From contig CAMLPA010000044.1 in NCBI GenBank assembly GCA_946481605.1, positions 1-13,121 of the forward strand: a stretch of 13,121 bases of DNA, given 5' to 3'. This document shows, piece after piece, positions 7,374 through 13,121 of the stretch. The notes beneath the pieces are model-generated. The model did not search any database. It was not told the DNA's origin and worked only from the letters and a program-made list of their open reading frames with translations. The DNA comes from an uncultured Flavihumibacter sp. (GTDB taxonomy: Bacteria > Bacteroidota > Bacteroidia > Chitinophagales > Chitinophagaceae). A program made the position numbers and the translations under genes. Within the stretch, counting starts at the first letter, position 1. Every line of letters starts with the position of its first letter.

Positions 7374-8532
7374 CGAAAATTCAGGCTGGGACCGCTTCCT
7401 CTGGTGGATGGCCGCCGCCGATCCGCAACTGATGAAAGATTGTGGCCCCGACAGGTTCCGCTATTCCATCATCGGCTACACGGTAATGGCTACCTGGATT
7501 TTCGCCACGCTGGCCTGGGGTTATTTCTTCTCCACGCTGCTCACCGAATCCCTGCTCATTATTCCGTGTGCATTGTTCTTCGGCTTCATCATCCTCACCA
7601 TCGACCGTGGACTGATCGCGGGCATGAACAGCAATGGCGGAAAAAACAAATTGCTGCCCCTGGCGTTCAGGATCGTGCTGGCGCTCACCATCGGCTTTTT
7701 CCTGTCGCAGCCCGTTGTGCTGTGGTTGTTCGAAAAAGATGTGGATGCCCATTTGCCGGTGATCAAAGAGAAAAAAACTACAGCTTACCTCGCCCAGGTG
7801 CGTCAGGAGAACGCCATCACCCTGCAACAGGCCAAAACGGAAATTGAACGCATCAGGAATGAACAGAAAAGAAGAGAACAGGAGATTGCGGATCTGAAGA
7901 GCGGCTACATCAGAGAGACCGATGGCACCGGAGGCTCCGGCAAAATAGGCGAATACACCATCGCCAAAGTAAAAAAACTCGCCTGGCTGAAAGCCGAAGA
8001 AGACCTCATTGTGTGGAAACGCGAACAGCAACCGATGCTGGACTCCGCACTCGCAAAAGAAAAAAGAACGGAAGAACATATTGCCGCACGCATGGCCGAA
8101 TTTGAAAAGGGGCTGAACGACGGGTTCCTGATCCGCATCGAAACCCTGGACGACCTGATGCTGCTGCATCCGCCGGTTCAATACCGCTACCGGCTCGTGA
8201 TCTTCCTCATCATGCTCATAGAATTGATGCCCCTGTTAACCAAGTTGATGATGCCCTCGGGTTTGTACGAAGAGAAACTGAACGACGCAGTGAACGCCCA
8301 ACGCACCACCCTTCAACTGGAACGCGGCGCCAGGCAAGCCATGGAAAACAAGTTCTACGAACAGGCCGCCAAACAGGATAAACTCCTGCAGGAACAGGTA
8401 CTGGCCGAGATAGACGCATGGCGCCGCGAACAGGCATCCGAACAGTTCAGGACATGGAAACAACAGCCCGGCCCTATCCGTAAATTCTGGAACAGCATCA
8501 AAACAAGCCTGTTCTATTTTCAGAAAAACTAG
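7336..8532 (+). CDS. DUF4407 family membrane protein with central coiled coil
   Basis: A 398-residue protein of unknown function. It opens with the conserved DUF4407 wording GWDRFLWWMAAADPQLMKDCG, then three membrane segments (about 43-65, 72-96 and 109-132). A long charged, coiled-coil-like stretch (about 136-266, rich in K, E, Q and R) includes a glycine-rich break (TGGSGKIGEY). A fourth membrane segment (about 285-304) and a second helical, glutamine-rich cytoplasmic tail follow. The ATG at 7336 overlaps the kinase gene by 38 bases; an upstream ATG at 7309 would add nine residues and overlap by 65. The LytTR regulator gene starts 5 bases after its stop, so translation of all three is probably coupled. 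Family function is not known to me. The position suggests a membrane partner, modulator or effector of the signalling pair, but that is inference. Confidence 0.88.
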   Translation: MNSSFTSPSQPGNENSGWDRFLWWMAAADPQLMKDCGPDRFRYSIIGYTVMATWIFATLAWGYFFSTLLTESLLIIPCALFFGFIILTIDRGLIAGMNSNGGKNKLLPLAFRIVLALTIGFFLSQPVVLWLFEKDVDAHLPVIKEKKTTAYLAQVRQENAITLQQAKTEIERIRNEQKRREQEIADLKSGYIRETDGTGGSGKIGEYTIAKVKKLAWLKAEEDLIVWKREQQPMLDSALAKEKRTEEHIAARMAEFEKGLNDGFLIRIETLDDLMLLHPPVQYRYRLVIFLIMLIELMPLLTKLMMPSGLYEEKLNDAVNAQRTTLQLERGARQAMENKFYEQAAKQDKLLQEQVLAEIDAWRREQASEQFRTWKQQPGPIRKFWNSIKTSLFYFQKN

Positions 8533-8537
8533 CACGT

Positions 8538-9248
8538 ATGCAAACGGCAGCAATTACCGCGATTTCAATAGACGATGAACCGATGGCCCTGGAAGTGATC
8601 AGGCAACTCGCTTCGAAAGTGCCGTTCCTGGAACTGAAAGCCAGTTTCACCAATGCACTGGAGGCCCTCAACTACATTCAGCAGGATCCGCCGGATTTGC
8701 TATTCCTCGATATCAAGATGCCTGATATTTCCGGACTGGAACTGGTAAAATCGATGCAATCGCCACCCATGGTGGTTTTCACCACGGCATACAGCGAACA
8801 TGCCGTACAAAGTTTCGAACTGGATGCCATCGATTATTTACTGAAACCTTTTTCGTTCGCCCGATTCCTAAAGTCCTGTAACAAAGCATTGCACCTGCAC
8901 AAACTGCAACATCCTTCTAAGGAAACACCCGAAGAACAACCTTATATATTTGTGAAGTCTGGCTATGACCAGATACGTATTCTTTTAGATGATCTGATCT
9001 ACCTGCAAAGCGCCGGAAATTATGTACATTTCCATCTTCGTTCACAAAAAATACTGGCCCGTCTTACCCTACAGGAGGCAGAGCAATTACTACCCGAAGG
9101 TCGGTTTGTGCGCATTCACCGCTCCTACATTGTGGCTGCGGCCAGCATCAACCGCATCGAACGCACACAGGTATGGCTCGGCAACCAGGTTTCCCTGCCC
9201 GTTGGGCCGGGTTATGTAACAGAACTCGGGCAGATTACCGGACGTTGA
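8538..9248 (+). CDS. LytTR-family response regulator
   Basis: A 236-residue regulator. The receiver domain (about 6-125) carries the acidic pair D12-D13, phosphoacceptor D58 in LFLDIKMPDISG, T82/T83 and K103 (YLLKPF). The C-terminal LytTR DNA-binding domain (about 138-233) is shown by FVKSGYDQIRILLDDLIYLQSAGNYV, the FVRIHRSYIV motif, and LPVGPGY near the end. LytTR regulators usually bind direct repeats upstream of their targets. Its gene lies 5 bases after the DUF4407 stop and has no promoter box of its own, so it belongs to the same operon as the LytS-type kinase, its presumed phosphodonor. Its stop at 9248 lies one base before the next gene's promoter box. Confidence 0.95.
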   Translation: MQTAAITAISIDDEPMALEVIRQLASKVPFLELKASFTNALEALNYIQQDPPDLLFLDIKMPDISGLELVKSMQSPPMVVFTTAYSEHAVQSFELDAIDYLLKPFSFARFLKSCNKALHLHKLQHPSKETPEEQPYIFVKSGYDQIRILLDDLIYLQSAGNYVHFHLRSQKILARLTLQEAEQLLPEGRFVRIHRSYIVAAASINRIERTQVWLGNQVSLPVGPGYVTELGQITGR

Positions 9249-9249
9249 T

Positions 9250-9257
9250 TACTTTTG
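9250..9257 (+). promoter_or_regulatory. candidate TAnnTTTG promoter box for the tRNA methyltransferase
   Basis: TACTTTTG is an exact consensus match in the 17-base gap between the regulator stop and the ATG at 9266. Only 8 bases separate box and ATG, implying a leader of a few bases at most. Confidence 0.5.
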
Positions 9258-9265
9258 CCCTGCTT

Positions 9266-9976
9266 ATGGCAAATACCTGGTTCCAGTTCAAACAATTCAG
9301 AATAGAGCAAAGCAAATGCGCCATGAAGGTGTGTACCGACGCGTGTATCCTGGGAGCGTGGTTTGCCCGGAAAGTCCCCAATTACGCTACCATACTGGAT
9401 ATTGGCGCCGGAACAGGTTTGCAACTGCTGATGCTGGCACAACAAACCAAAGCACGTTTACATGGTATTGAAATAGACCTGGATGCTTTCCGGCAACTGA
9501 AAGAGAATGTGGACCACAGTCCGTGGAAAAGCAGCATCTCCATTTTTCCGGGCGATGTGCGGCGTTACCAATTCCCGCACCAATACGATTTCATCATTTC
9601 CAATCCACCGTTTTTTGAAGGCGACCTCGTATCCGGCGATGCCGGTAAAGATGCCGCCAAACACAGTACCACACTAGGTTTACAAGAATTATTGGAAACG
9701 ATCGACCAATGGCTCTCCGATTCCGGTAGTTTTGGCCTGCTACTCCCCTTTCACCGCCTGGAAGAAGTAAAGAAGTTGGCCGCTCCACTCGGATTTCACC
9801 TGCATGAAACATTACTCGTGCAACAAACCACCACGCACAACTGGTTCCGGGCCATCGTGCAGTTTTCCCGGTCACCCGATCCTTCGCCGACCGTACATGC
9901 CCTTTCCATCAAAGCGAACGGCGATTACACCCCGGAATTCCGGGACCTGCTGAAAGATTACTACCTGGCGTTTTAG
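9266..9976 (+). CDS. trmN6: tRNA1(Val) adenine(37)-N6 methyltransferase (YfiC/TrmN6 family)
   Basis: A 236-residue Rossmann-fold methyltransferase. The N-terminus (FQFKQFRIEQSKCAMKVCTDACILGAWF) is the typical start of the YfiC/TrmN6 group. The SAM site is LDIGAGTGLQLLMLAQ (44-59), an acidic residue ends the next strand (GIEIDLDA), and the catalytic NPPF (113-116, in FIISNPPFFEG) is that of N6-adenine methyltransferases. E. coli TrmN6 methylates A37 of tRNA1(Val); the exact tRNA target in Bacteroidota is inferred from the family. The frame is open back to 9173 inside the regulator gene, but the conserved beginning and the promoter box both favour the ATG at 9266. It lies near tsaD, hscB and a tRNA gene, a loose RNA-maturation and housekeeping neighbourhood. 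Confidence 0.9.
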   Translation: MANTWFQFKQFRIEQSKCAMKVCTDACILGAWFARKVPNYATILDIGAGTGLQLLMLAQQTKARLHGIEIDLDAFRQLKENVDHSPWKSSISIFPGDVRRYQFPHQYDFIISNPPFFEGDLVSGDAGKDAAKHSTTLGLQELLETIDQWLSDSGSFGLLLPFHRLEEVKKLAAPLGFHLHETLLVQQTTTHNWFRAIVQFSRSPDPSPTVHALSIKANGDYTPEFRDLLKDYYLAF

Positions 9977-9991
9977 CTCATCGTTTCGTAC

Positions 9992-9999
9992 TACCTTTG
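9992..9999 (+). promoter_or_regulatory. candidate TAnnTTTG promoter box for hscB and tRNA-Leu
   Basis: TACCTTTG matches the consensus exactly, 17 bases before the hscB ATG at 10017, in the 40-base gap after the methyltransferase stop. The tRNA gene 7 bases after hscB has no visible box of its own, so this promoter may serve both. Confidence 0.5.
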
Positions 10000-10016
10000 C
10001 CGGGAACAAATTTCAG

Positions 10017-10553
10017 ATGATGCAGTATTTCGAATTGTTTGGCGAAAAACCATCTTTTAAAACGGATTCTTCTTTATTAAAGAAGAAGTTCTACGCTTTG
10101 AGCCGCGAACTTCATCCCGATTTTAATACTTCCGGATCGGAAGAAGAACAGATGGAAAACCTCGAAAAAGCCGCACAACTGAACAAAGCGTACAAAACAT
10201 TGCTCGATCCGGATGCTACGATAGGCTATATACTGGAATCCAAAGGCCTGTTGGATACGGAGAAACAAGCGCCCCTACCCCCGGATTTCCTGATGGAAAT
10301 GATGGACATCAACGAAGCCCTGGCGGATGCTGAAATGGAAGGAAACACAGCCGCAGTAGCGCAAACTGCACAACAAATTGCCGCACTTGAAAAAACATTA
10401 TATGAAACTGTTGAAAAAGATCTGGACGCTGACCCGGAAGATCCTGCTGCCGAAAAAGCGCTGCTGCGCGTAAAAGACTACTACCTGAAGAAAAAATACT
10501 TACAGCGGATTTTGGACAGAATAGCCGGAATCCGTAATATTGCTGCCCGTTGA
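10017..10553 (+). CDS. hscB: Fe-S cluster assembly co-chaperone HscB
   Basis: HscB is a J-domain protein that brings the scaffold IscU to the Hsp70 HscA and stimulates its ATPase during iron-sulfur cluster transfer. The 178-residue protein opens with a J domain (about 1-75) that starts MQYFELFG, has the essential HPD triplet at 33-35 in SRELHPDF, and continues LNKAYKTLLDPDATIGYILE. The C-terminal helical domain (about 90-175), beginning PPDFLMEMMDINEALADAE, is the HscB oligomerisation/IscU-binding type. Its LMEMMDINEAL wording separates it from ordinary DnaJ proteins. Two ATG codons stand in tandem (10017 and 10020); either could be the start. No hscA, iscU or fdx gene is in the window. The tRNA-Leu begins 7 bases after its stop. 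Confidence 0.93.
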   Translation: MMQYFELFGEKPSFKTDSSLLKKKFYALSRELHPDFNTSGSEEEQMENLEKAAQLNKAYKTLLDPDATIGYILESKGLLDTEKQAPLPPDFLMEMMDINEALADAEMEGNTAAVAQTAQQIAALEKTLYETVEKDLDADPEDPAAEKALLRVKDYYLKKKYLQRILDRIAGIRNIAAR

Positions 10554-10560
10554 GCAAAAA

Positions 10561-10644
10561 GCCCAGATGGCGGAATTGGTAGACGCGCTAGACTCAAAAT
10601 CTTGTTTCGGAAACGGAGTGCAGGTTCGATTCCTGTTCTGGGCA
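10561..10644 (+). tRNA. tRNA-Leu (anticodon CAA)
   Basis: An 84-base class II tRNA. The acceptor arms GCCCAGA (10561-10567) and TCTGGGC (10637-10643) pair fully, with discriminator A at 10644. The anticodon loop CTCAAAA (10593-10599) gives CAA at 10595-10597, which reads UUG. The anticodon stem has one T-T mismatch. The long variable arm (10605-10619) folds as a 4-pair stem with a GAAA loop, typical of tRNA-Leu. The T arm is GCAGG/CCTGT around TTCGATT. CCA is not encoded (CAAA follows), so it must be added after transcription. The gene lies 7 bases after hscB and is probably processed from a shared transcript. Confidence 0.96.
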
Positions 10645-10652
10645 CAAAGGTG

Positions 10653-10680
10653 AAGGTCGGAGTTTTCTCCGGCCTTTTTT
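10653..10680 (+). terminator. intrinsic terminator after tRNA-Leu
   Basis: A 10-pair stem (AAGGTCGGAG at 10653-10662 with CTCCGGCCTT at 10667-10676, one T-G wobble) has a TTTT loop, and its T-run extends to 10680. It starts 8 bases after the tRNA and ends the hscB-tRNA transcript. Its tail overlaps the stop codon of the convergent nitrilase-family gene (10679-10681). Read the other way there is no T-run on the far side, so it is probably one-directional. Confidence 0.9.
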
Positions 10681-11461
10681 AATTTCCCCTCCACCGCTTG
10701 GCCAGCACACCAGTGGCTTTCGACAGATCAATCTCCGCTACCAATACTCCCGGCGCACCATAAGGCTGATGCTTGATCAACCCACCATCCGGTGCAATAA
10801 CGGAAGACGCGGATTCGGGGAATTTCGTAGTATAATTAGCGCTCGCGAAATAAATGGTATTCTCCAACGCGCGCATCATCATGGCCTTCTCGTAATAAGG
10901 TTGTTCCATACTCCCCCAATGCTCCGGCAGTTTGCCCGAAACATCGCTGCCCGCGAAATGCGGATGGAACACAATATGCGCACCATTTACAGCCGCCCAA
11001 CGAACCGTTTCCGGATAACGGAATCCTTCATGGCAAATGGATATCCCAAACTTCAGTCCACCGGTATCGAATAAACGCCGTTCTGTCCCCGGAACCCATA
11101 TATGGTCTTCAGAAGGATCTAACTGCACTTTGGCCTGGAAACCGAGCCATTCGCCCGAAGCGGAAATCACTTGCGCCACGTTCTGCAAGCCCGATTCCGA
11201 GTACCAGTCCATGGGAAGAATGATGGCGATTTTATATTGAAGCGCTGTTTCACAAGCAGTTTCAAGCGCCGACTCCAATTCGTTTTGATCCGGCGCCTGG
11301 TAGGGTCCATCCGTTTTAAGTGGGTAACCCGGTATAAACGTTTCCGGAAAACAGATGATGGAAGCACCTTTTGCAGCAGCTTCTTCCGTAAAACGTGTCA
11401 TATCCATAAGGGCTGCTGTTATAGAAGAAGGATAAGCAGGTGAGGCGATGGCTATTTTCAT
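10679..11461 (-). CDS. carbon-nitrogen hydrolase (nitrilase superfamily)
   Basis: A 260-residue cytoplasmic hydrolase with the catalytic triad of the nitrilase superfamily in order. E40 lies in ICFPETFIPGYP, K111 in GFQAKVQLDPSEDHIW, and the nucleophile C143 in GISICHEGFRYPE. Enzymes of this superfamily cleave amides, nitriles or ureido compounds. The length fits a stand-alone amidase-type member without extra domains. The substrate cannot be told from the sequence. It has no signal peptide. The ATG at 11461 is right at the first conserved strand (MKIAIASPAYPS). It is a single minus-strand gene, convergent with the hscB-tRNA unit and divergent from the MmcQ-like gene. A TAAATTTA motif about 45 bases upstream on its strand is one base off the promoter box. 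It looks like a stand-alone metabolic or damage-repair enzyme. Confidence 0.92.
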   Translation of the reverse strand: MKIAIASPAYPSSITAALMDMTRFTEEAAAKGASIICFPETFIPGYPLKTDGPYQAPDQNELESALETACETALQYKIAIILPMDWYSESGLQNVAQVISASGEWLGFQAKVQLDPSEDHIWVPGTERRLFDTGGLKFGISICHEGFRYPETVRWAAVNGAHIVFHPHFAGSDVSGKLPEHWGSMEQPYYEKAMMMRALENTIYFASANYTTKFPESASSVIAPDGGLIKHQPYGAPGVLVAEIDLSKATGVLAKRWRGN

Positions 11462-11577
11462 GCAACATAATTAGGTAGATGAGCAGAAAATCCTGATTTC
11501 ATCCCGGTAAATTTAAGCAGCTTGCACCAATGAAAGCATAGGCACACCATGCAAAAGCATTGCAACAGGAGAATATT

Positions 11578-11585
11578 TATCTTTA
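11578..11585 (+). promoter_or_regulatory. weak candidate promoter box for the MmcQ/YjbR-family gene
   Basis: TATCTTTA matches TAnnTTTG except for the last base and lies 4 bases before the ATG at 11590. Alone it is weak evidence; its placement matches that of the exact boxes elsewhere in the window. Confidence 0.25.
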
Positions 11586-11589
11586 CCCC

Positions 11590-11937
11590 ATGCACATCGA
11601 ATCACTTCAGGCCTACTGCCTTTCAAAACCAGGCACCGAAGAAACCCTTCCCTTTGGTCCCGACACACTTGTTTATAAAGTGGGCGGCAAAATATACCTA
11701 CTCACCTCCCTCGACAGCGAGCAGTTCGGGTTCAATGTAAAATGTGATCCCGACCTGGCTGTTGAACTGAGAGAACGGTATCCCTGTGTGGCGCCGGGTT
11801 ACCACATGAACAAAAAACACTGGAACACCGTTACGCCAGACGGCTCAGTGTCTGATGCGTTGCTTAAAGAATGGATTGATCATTCTTATGAACTTGTGGT
11901 AAAAAGTCTTCCGGCGAAAGTAAGGGCGGCGTTGTAA
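11590..11937 (+). CDS. MmcQ/YjbR family protein
   Basis: A 115-residue cytoplasmic protein with the MmcQ/YjbR features. It begins MHIESLQAYCLSKPGTEETLPFG, then has VYKVGGKIYLLTSL, a middle LKCDPDLA-like stretch (VKCDPDLAVELRERYP), PGYHMNKKHWNTV, and the C-terminal helix LLKEWIDHSYELVVKSLP. The family has a fold related to the bacterial frataxin homologue CyaY and a double-wing DNA-binding-like shape, but its cellular role is poorly known. The frame opens earlier at a TTG (11560), which would add ten residues; the ATG at 11590 fits the family length and its first conserved helix. It converges on the NarL-type regulator gene, with only two bases between the two stop codons. Confidence 0.9.
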   Translation: MHIESLQAYCLSKPGTEETLPFGPDTLVYKVGGKIYLLTSLDSEQFGFNVKCDPDLAVELRERYPCVAPGYHMNKKHWNTVTPDGSVSDALLKEWIDHSYELVVKSLPAKVRAAL

Positions 11938-11939
11938 AC

Positions 11940-12587
11940 TTATTTTTCCCTGGAGAGCAAACCAAGATTAGAAGCGGCTTTTAACAGCGCTGGTGTATTG
12001 TGTACATTCATTTTCTGCAACATATTTTTCCGGTGCGTATCAATGGTGTAAATACTGAGTGAAAGTTTTTCCGCAATCTCCTGGCTGGAAAGTCCTTTAT
12101 CGAGTAAGGATAGAATTTCCTTTTCGCGCCTGGTGAGCATGGGGATTTGTTGCGGATTGATATCCAGTTCGCGCAGTTGCTGGAGTATTTTATCGTTGGC
12201 CGCTTTGCTCAGGTAAACGTCTCCGTCCAGCACTTTGTTGATGGCCGTGATGAGTTCCGTTTTTTCCATATCCTTGAGGAGGTAACCGTTCGCACCTTTG
12301 CGGATCATCTGTGAAATGATCCCGGCTTCATTCACGGAAGTAAGGCCGATGATTTTTACCGAAGCGTGTAACTGCCGGATTTGTTCGCAGAGCTGTAGCC
12401 CGTCGGTATCCGGCAGGTTGATGTCCAGTAATACCACATCACATTCCGGGTGTTCACTCAACATGCTCAATGCCTGACGGCCGGTGCGGGCCGCGGCAAT
12501 TACTTCCAGGTAGCACTCATCCTTCAGCATGGTAGTTACACCATCCACCACCAATGGGTGATCATCTATAATCATCAGTTTTACCAT
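11940..12587 (-). CDS. NarL/FixJ-family response regulator
   Basis: A 215-residue regulator. The receiver domain (about 2-118) has the D8-D9 pocket in LMIIDDHPLV, phosphoacceptor D55 in VVLLDINLPDTDG, T83 and K105 (GYLLKD). The LuxR-type helix-turn-helix (about 151-208) reads LTRREKEILSLLDKGLSSQEIAEKLSLSIYTIDTHRKNM, a canonical form. The frame opens six codons earlier at a TTG that is the end of the promoter box; the ATG at 12587 (MVKLMIIDD) is the better start. The kinase encoded upstream on the same strand, 39 bases away, is the obvious partner. Regulated genes cannot be told from this window. Confidence 0.95.
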   Translation of the reverse strand: MVKLMIIDDHPLVVDGVTTMLKDECYLEVIAAARTGRQALSMLSEHPECDVVLLDINLPDTDGLQLCEQIRQLHASVKIIGLTSVNEAGIISQMIRKGANGYLLKDMEKTELITAINKVLDGDVYLSKAANDKILQQLRELDINPQQIPMLTRREKEILSLLDKGLSSQEIAEKLSLSIYTIDTHRKNMLQKMNVHNTPALLKAASNLGLLSREK

Positions 12588-12602
12588 AAATACAACTGTC
12601 GC

Positions 12603-12610
12603 CAAATATA
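12603..12610 (-). promoter_or_regulatory. candidate TAnnTTTG promoter box between kinase and NarL-type regulator
   Basis: On the minus strand TATATTTG matches the consensus exactly, 15 bases before the regulator ATG at 12587. It lies in the 39-base gap after the kinase stop, so the regulator may be made from its own transcript in addition to any read-through from the kinase gene. Confidence 0.5.
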
Positions 12611-12626
12611 CTTTATCGTTCCATGA

Positions 12627-13121
12627 TTATCCTTCGTCCAGTAAAATATCAATCAATACCGTGGTACCCACATTGGGAACAGAATCAATCGACAATTTCC
12701 CTTTCAGGTATTCCACCCGGCTTTTAATGGTAGACAAACCCATGCTCTGCGCCTCATTGTTCGCCGAGGTATCAAATCCTTTACCATTGTCTTCCACCAC
12801 CAGGCTGAGCCTGTCCCCTTCCCTGTTCAGTTGCACCAGCACACTGGTTGCGGCCGCGTGTTTGATAATATTGTTCATCAGTTCCTGCACAATACGGTAT
12901 AACATTACTTCAGTGGTACGATCAAGGCGTTTTTCCAATCCGTAGGATTGAAAATTAACGGATAACATTTTGCCTGCGCTGATGTTATTGCTCATATCCC
13001 TAAGTGCTTCGGGAAGCCCAACCTTCAGCAGCACTTCCGGCATCATGTTGTGCGCTACCCTTCTCAGTTCTTCAGATGCGGCACCAATCAGTTCCCTGGT
13101 TTTTTTATACAGCGGATTGCC
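12627..13121 (-). CDS. sensor histidine kinase, HisKA_3 type (3' part; 5' end outside the window)
   Basis: The last 164 residues of a kinase that enters from the right edge. The visible part begins in the phosphoacceptor helix: ASEELRRVAHNMMPEVL, with the expected phosphorylated histidine at visible residue 24. This AHNMMPE form of the HisKA_3 motif is one I associate with Bacteroidota. The HATPase domain follows, with the N box YRIVQELMNNIIKHA, the G1 box VEDNGKGFD and a GLSTIKSRVEYLKG stretch. The ending TTVLIDILLDEG is complete. Internal ATG codons near 13046 lie after the conserved histidine and are not the start. Sensor and membrane regions are not visible. It pairs with the NarL/FixJ regulator downstream. 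Confidence 0.93.
   Translation of the reverse strand, partial: GNPLYKKTRELIGAASEELRRVAHNMMPEVLLKVGLPEALRDMSNNISAGKMLSVNFQSYGLEKRLDRTTEVMLYRIVQELMNNIIKHAAATSVLVQLNREGDRLSLVVEDNGKGFDTSANNEAQSMGLSTIKSRVEYLKGKLSIDSVPNVGTTVLIDILLDEG

Noticed and set aside
7381..8181. 266-codon open frame on the minus strand opposite the DUF4407 gene
   Set aside because: It is rich in F, G, Q and E with no family wording and is fully covered by a well-supported plus-strand gene. Codon bias explains its openness.
9173..9265. 31-codon N-terminal extension of the tRNA methyltransferase inside the regulator gene
   Set aside because: The extension is an out-of-frame reading of the LytTR domain, and family similarity begins just after the ATG at 9266.
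1..13121. CRISPR arrays, insertion sequences, phage genes or toxin-antitoxin pairs
   Set aside because: I looked for regularly spaced repeats, transposase or integrase wording and small paired genes and found none.

Overview
This window looks like chromosomal DNA from a member of the Bacteroidota, most likely the Chitinophagaceae or a near relative. The inference rests on several signs. Exact matches to the Bacteroidota promoter box TAnnTTTG lie just upstream of several start codons. There is a LytS-type kinase with a LytTR regulator, and a kinase with the phosphoacceptor motif RVAHNMMPE. The tRNA gene does not encode its CCA end. I see no phage genes, insertion sequences or CRISPR arrays, and base and codon use look even throughout.

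Layout. The left edge (1-126) may hold the first codons of a minus-strand gene that leaves the window. Next, on the minus strand, is a secreted zinc-protease-like protein of the plant/bacterial basic secretory protein family (127-1047). A divergent gap leads to a plus-strand block: a membrane histidine kinase (1194-2621), its OmpR-type regulator (2646-3359) and a MacB/FtsX-type permease (3477-4727). An imperfect inverted repeat and a separate promoter box lie between regulator and permease. Then comes tsaD (4758-5759), a tRNA-modification gene that appears to use a TTG start.

The central operon (5859-9248) encodes a LytS-type multi-pass kinase, a DUF4407 membrane/coiled-coil protein and a LytTR response regulator. 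Kinase and DUF4407 genes overlap, and DUF4407 and regulator are only 5 bases apart. This is the most interesting arrangement here, since a membrane protein of unknown role sits between the two halves of a signalling pair. It is followed by a tRNA adenine-N6 methyltransferase (9266-9976), hscB (10017-10553), a tRNA-Leu(CAA) and a strong intrinsic terminator.

The right part holds a minus-strand nitrilase-superfamily amidohydrolase (10679-11461), a small MmcQ/YjbR-family protein (11590-11937), and a minus-strand NarL/FixJ regulator preceded by the 3' part of its HisKA_3 kinase (12627-13121, cut by the window edge).

The window thus holds three two-component systems of three architectures (HisKA/OmpR, LytS/LytTR, HisKA_3/NarL) among housekeeping RNA-modification and Fe-S assembly genes. 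Most genes are recognisable. The best candidates for something undescribed are the DUF4407 component of the LytS/LytTR operon, the inverted-repeat element before the permease, and the very short leaders implied by the promoter positions.
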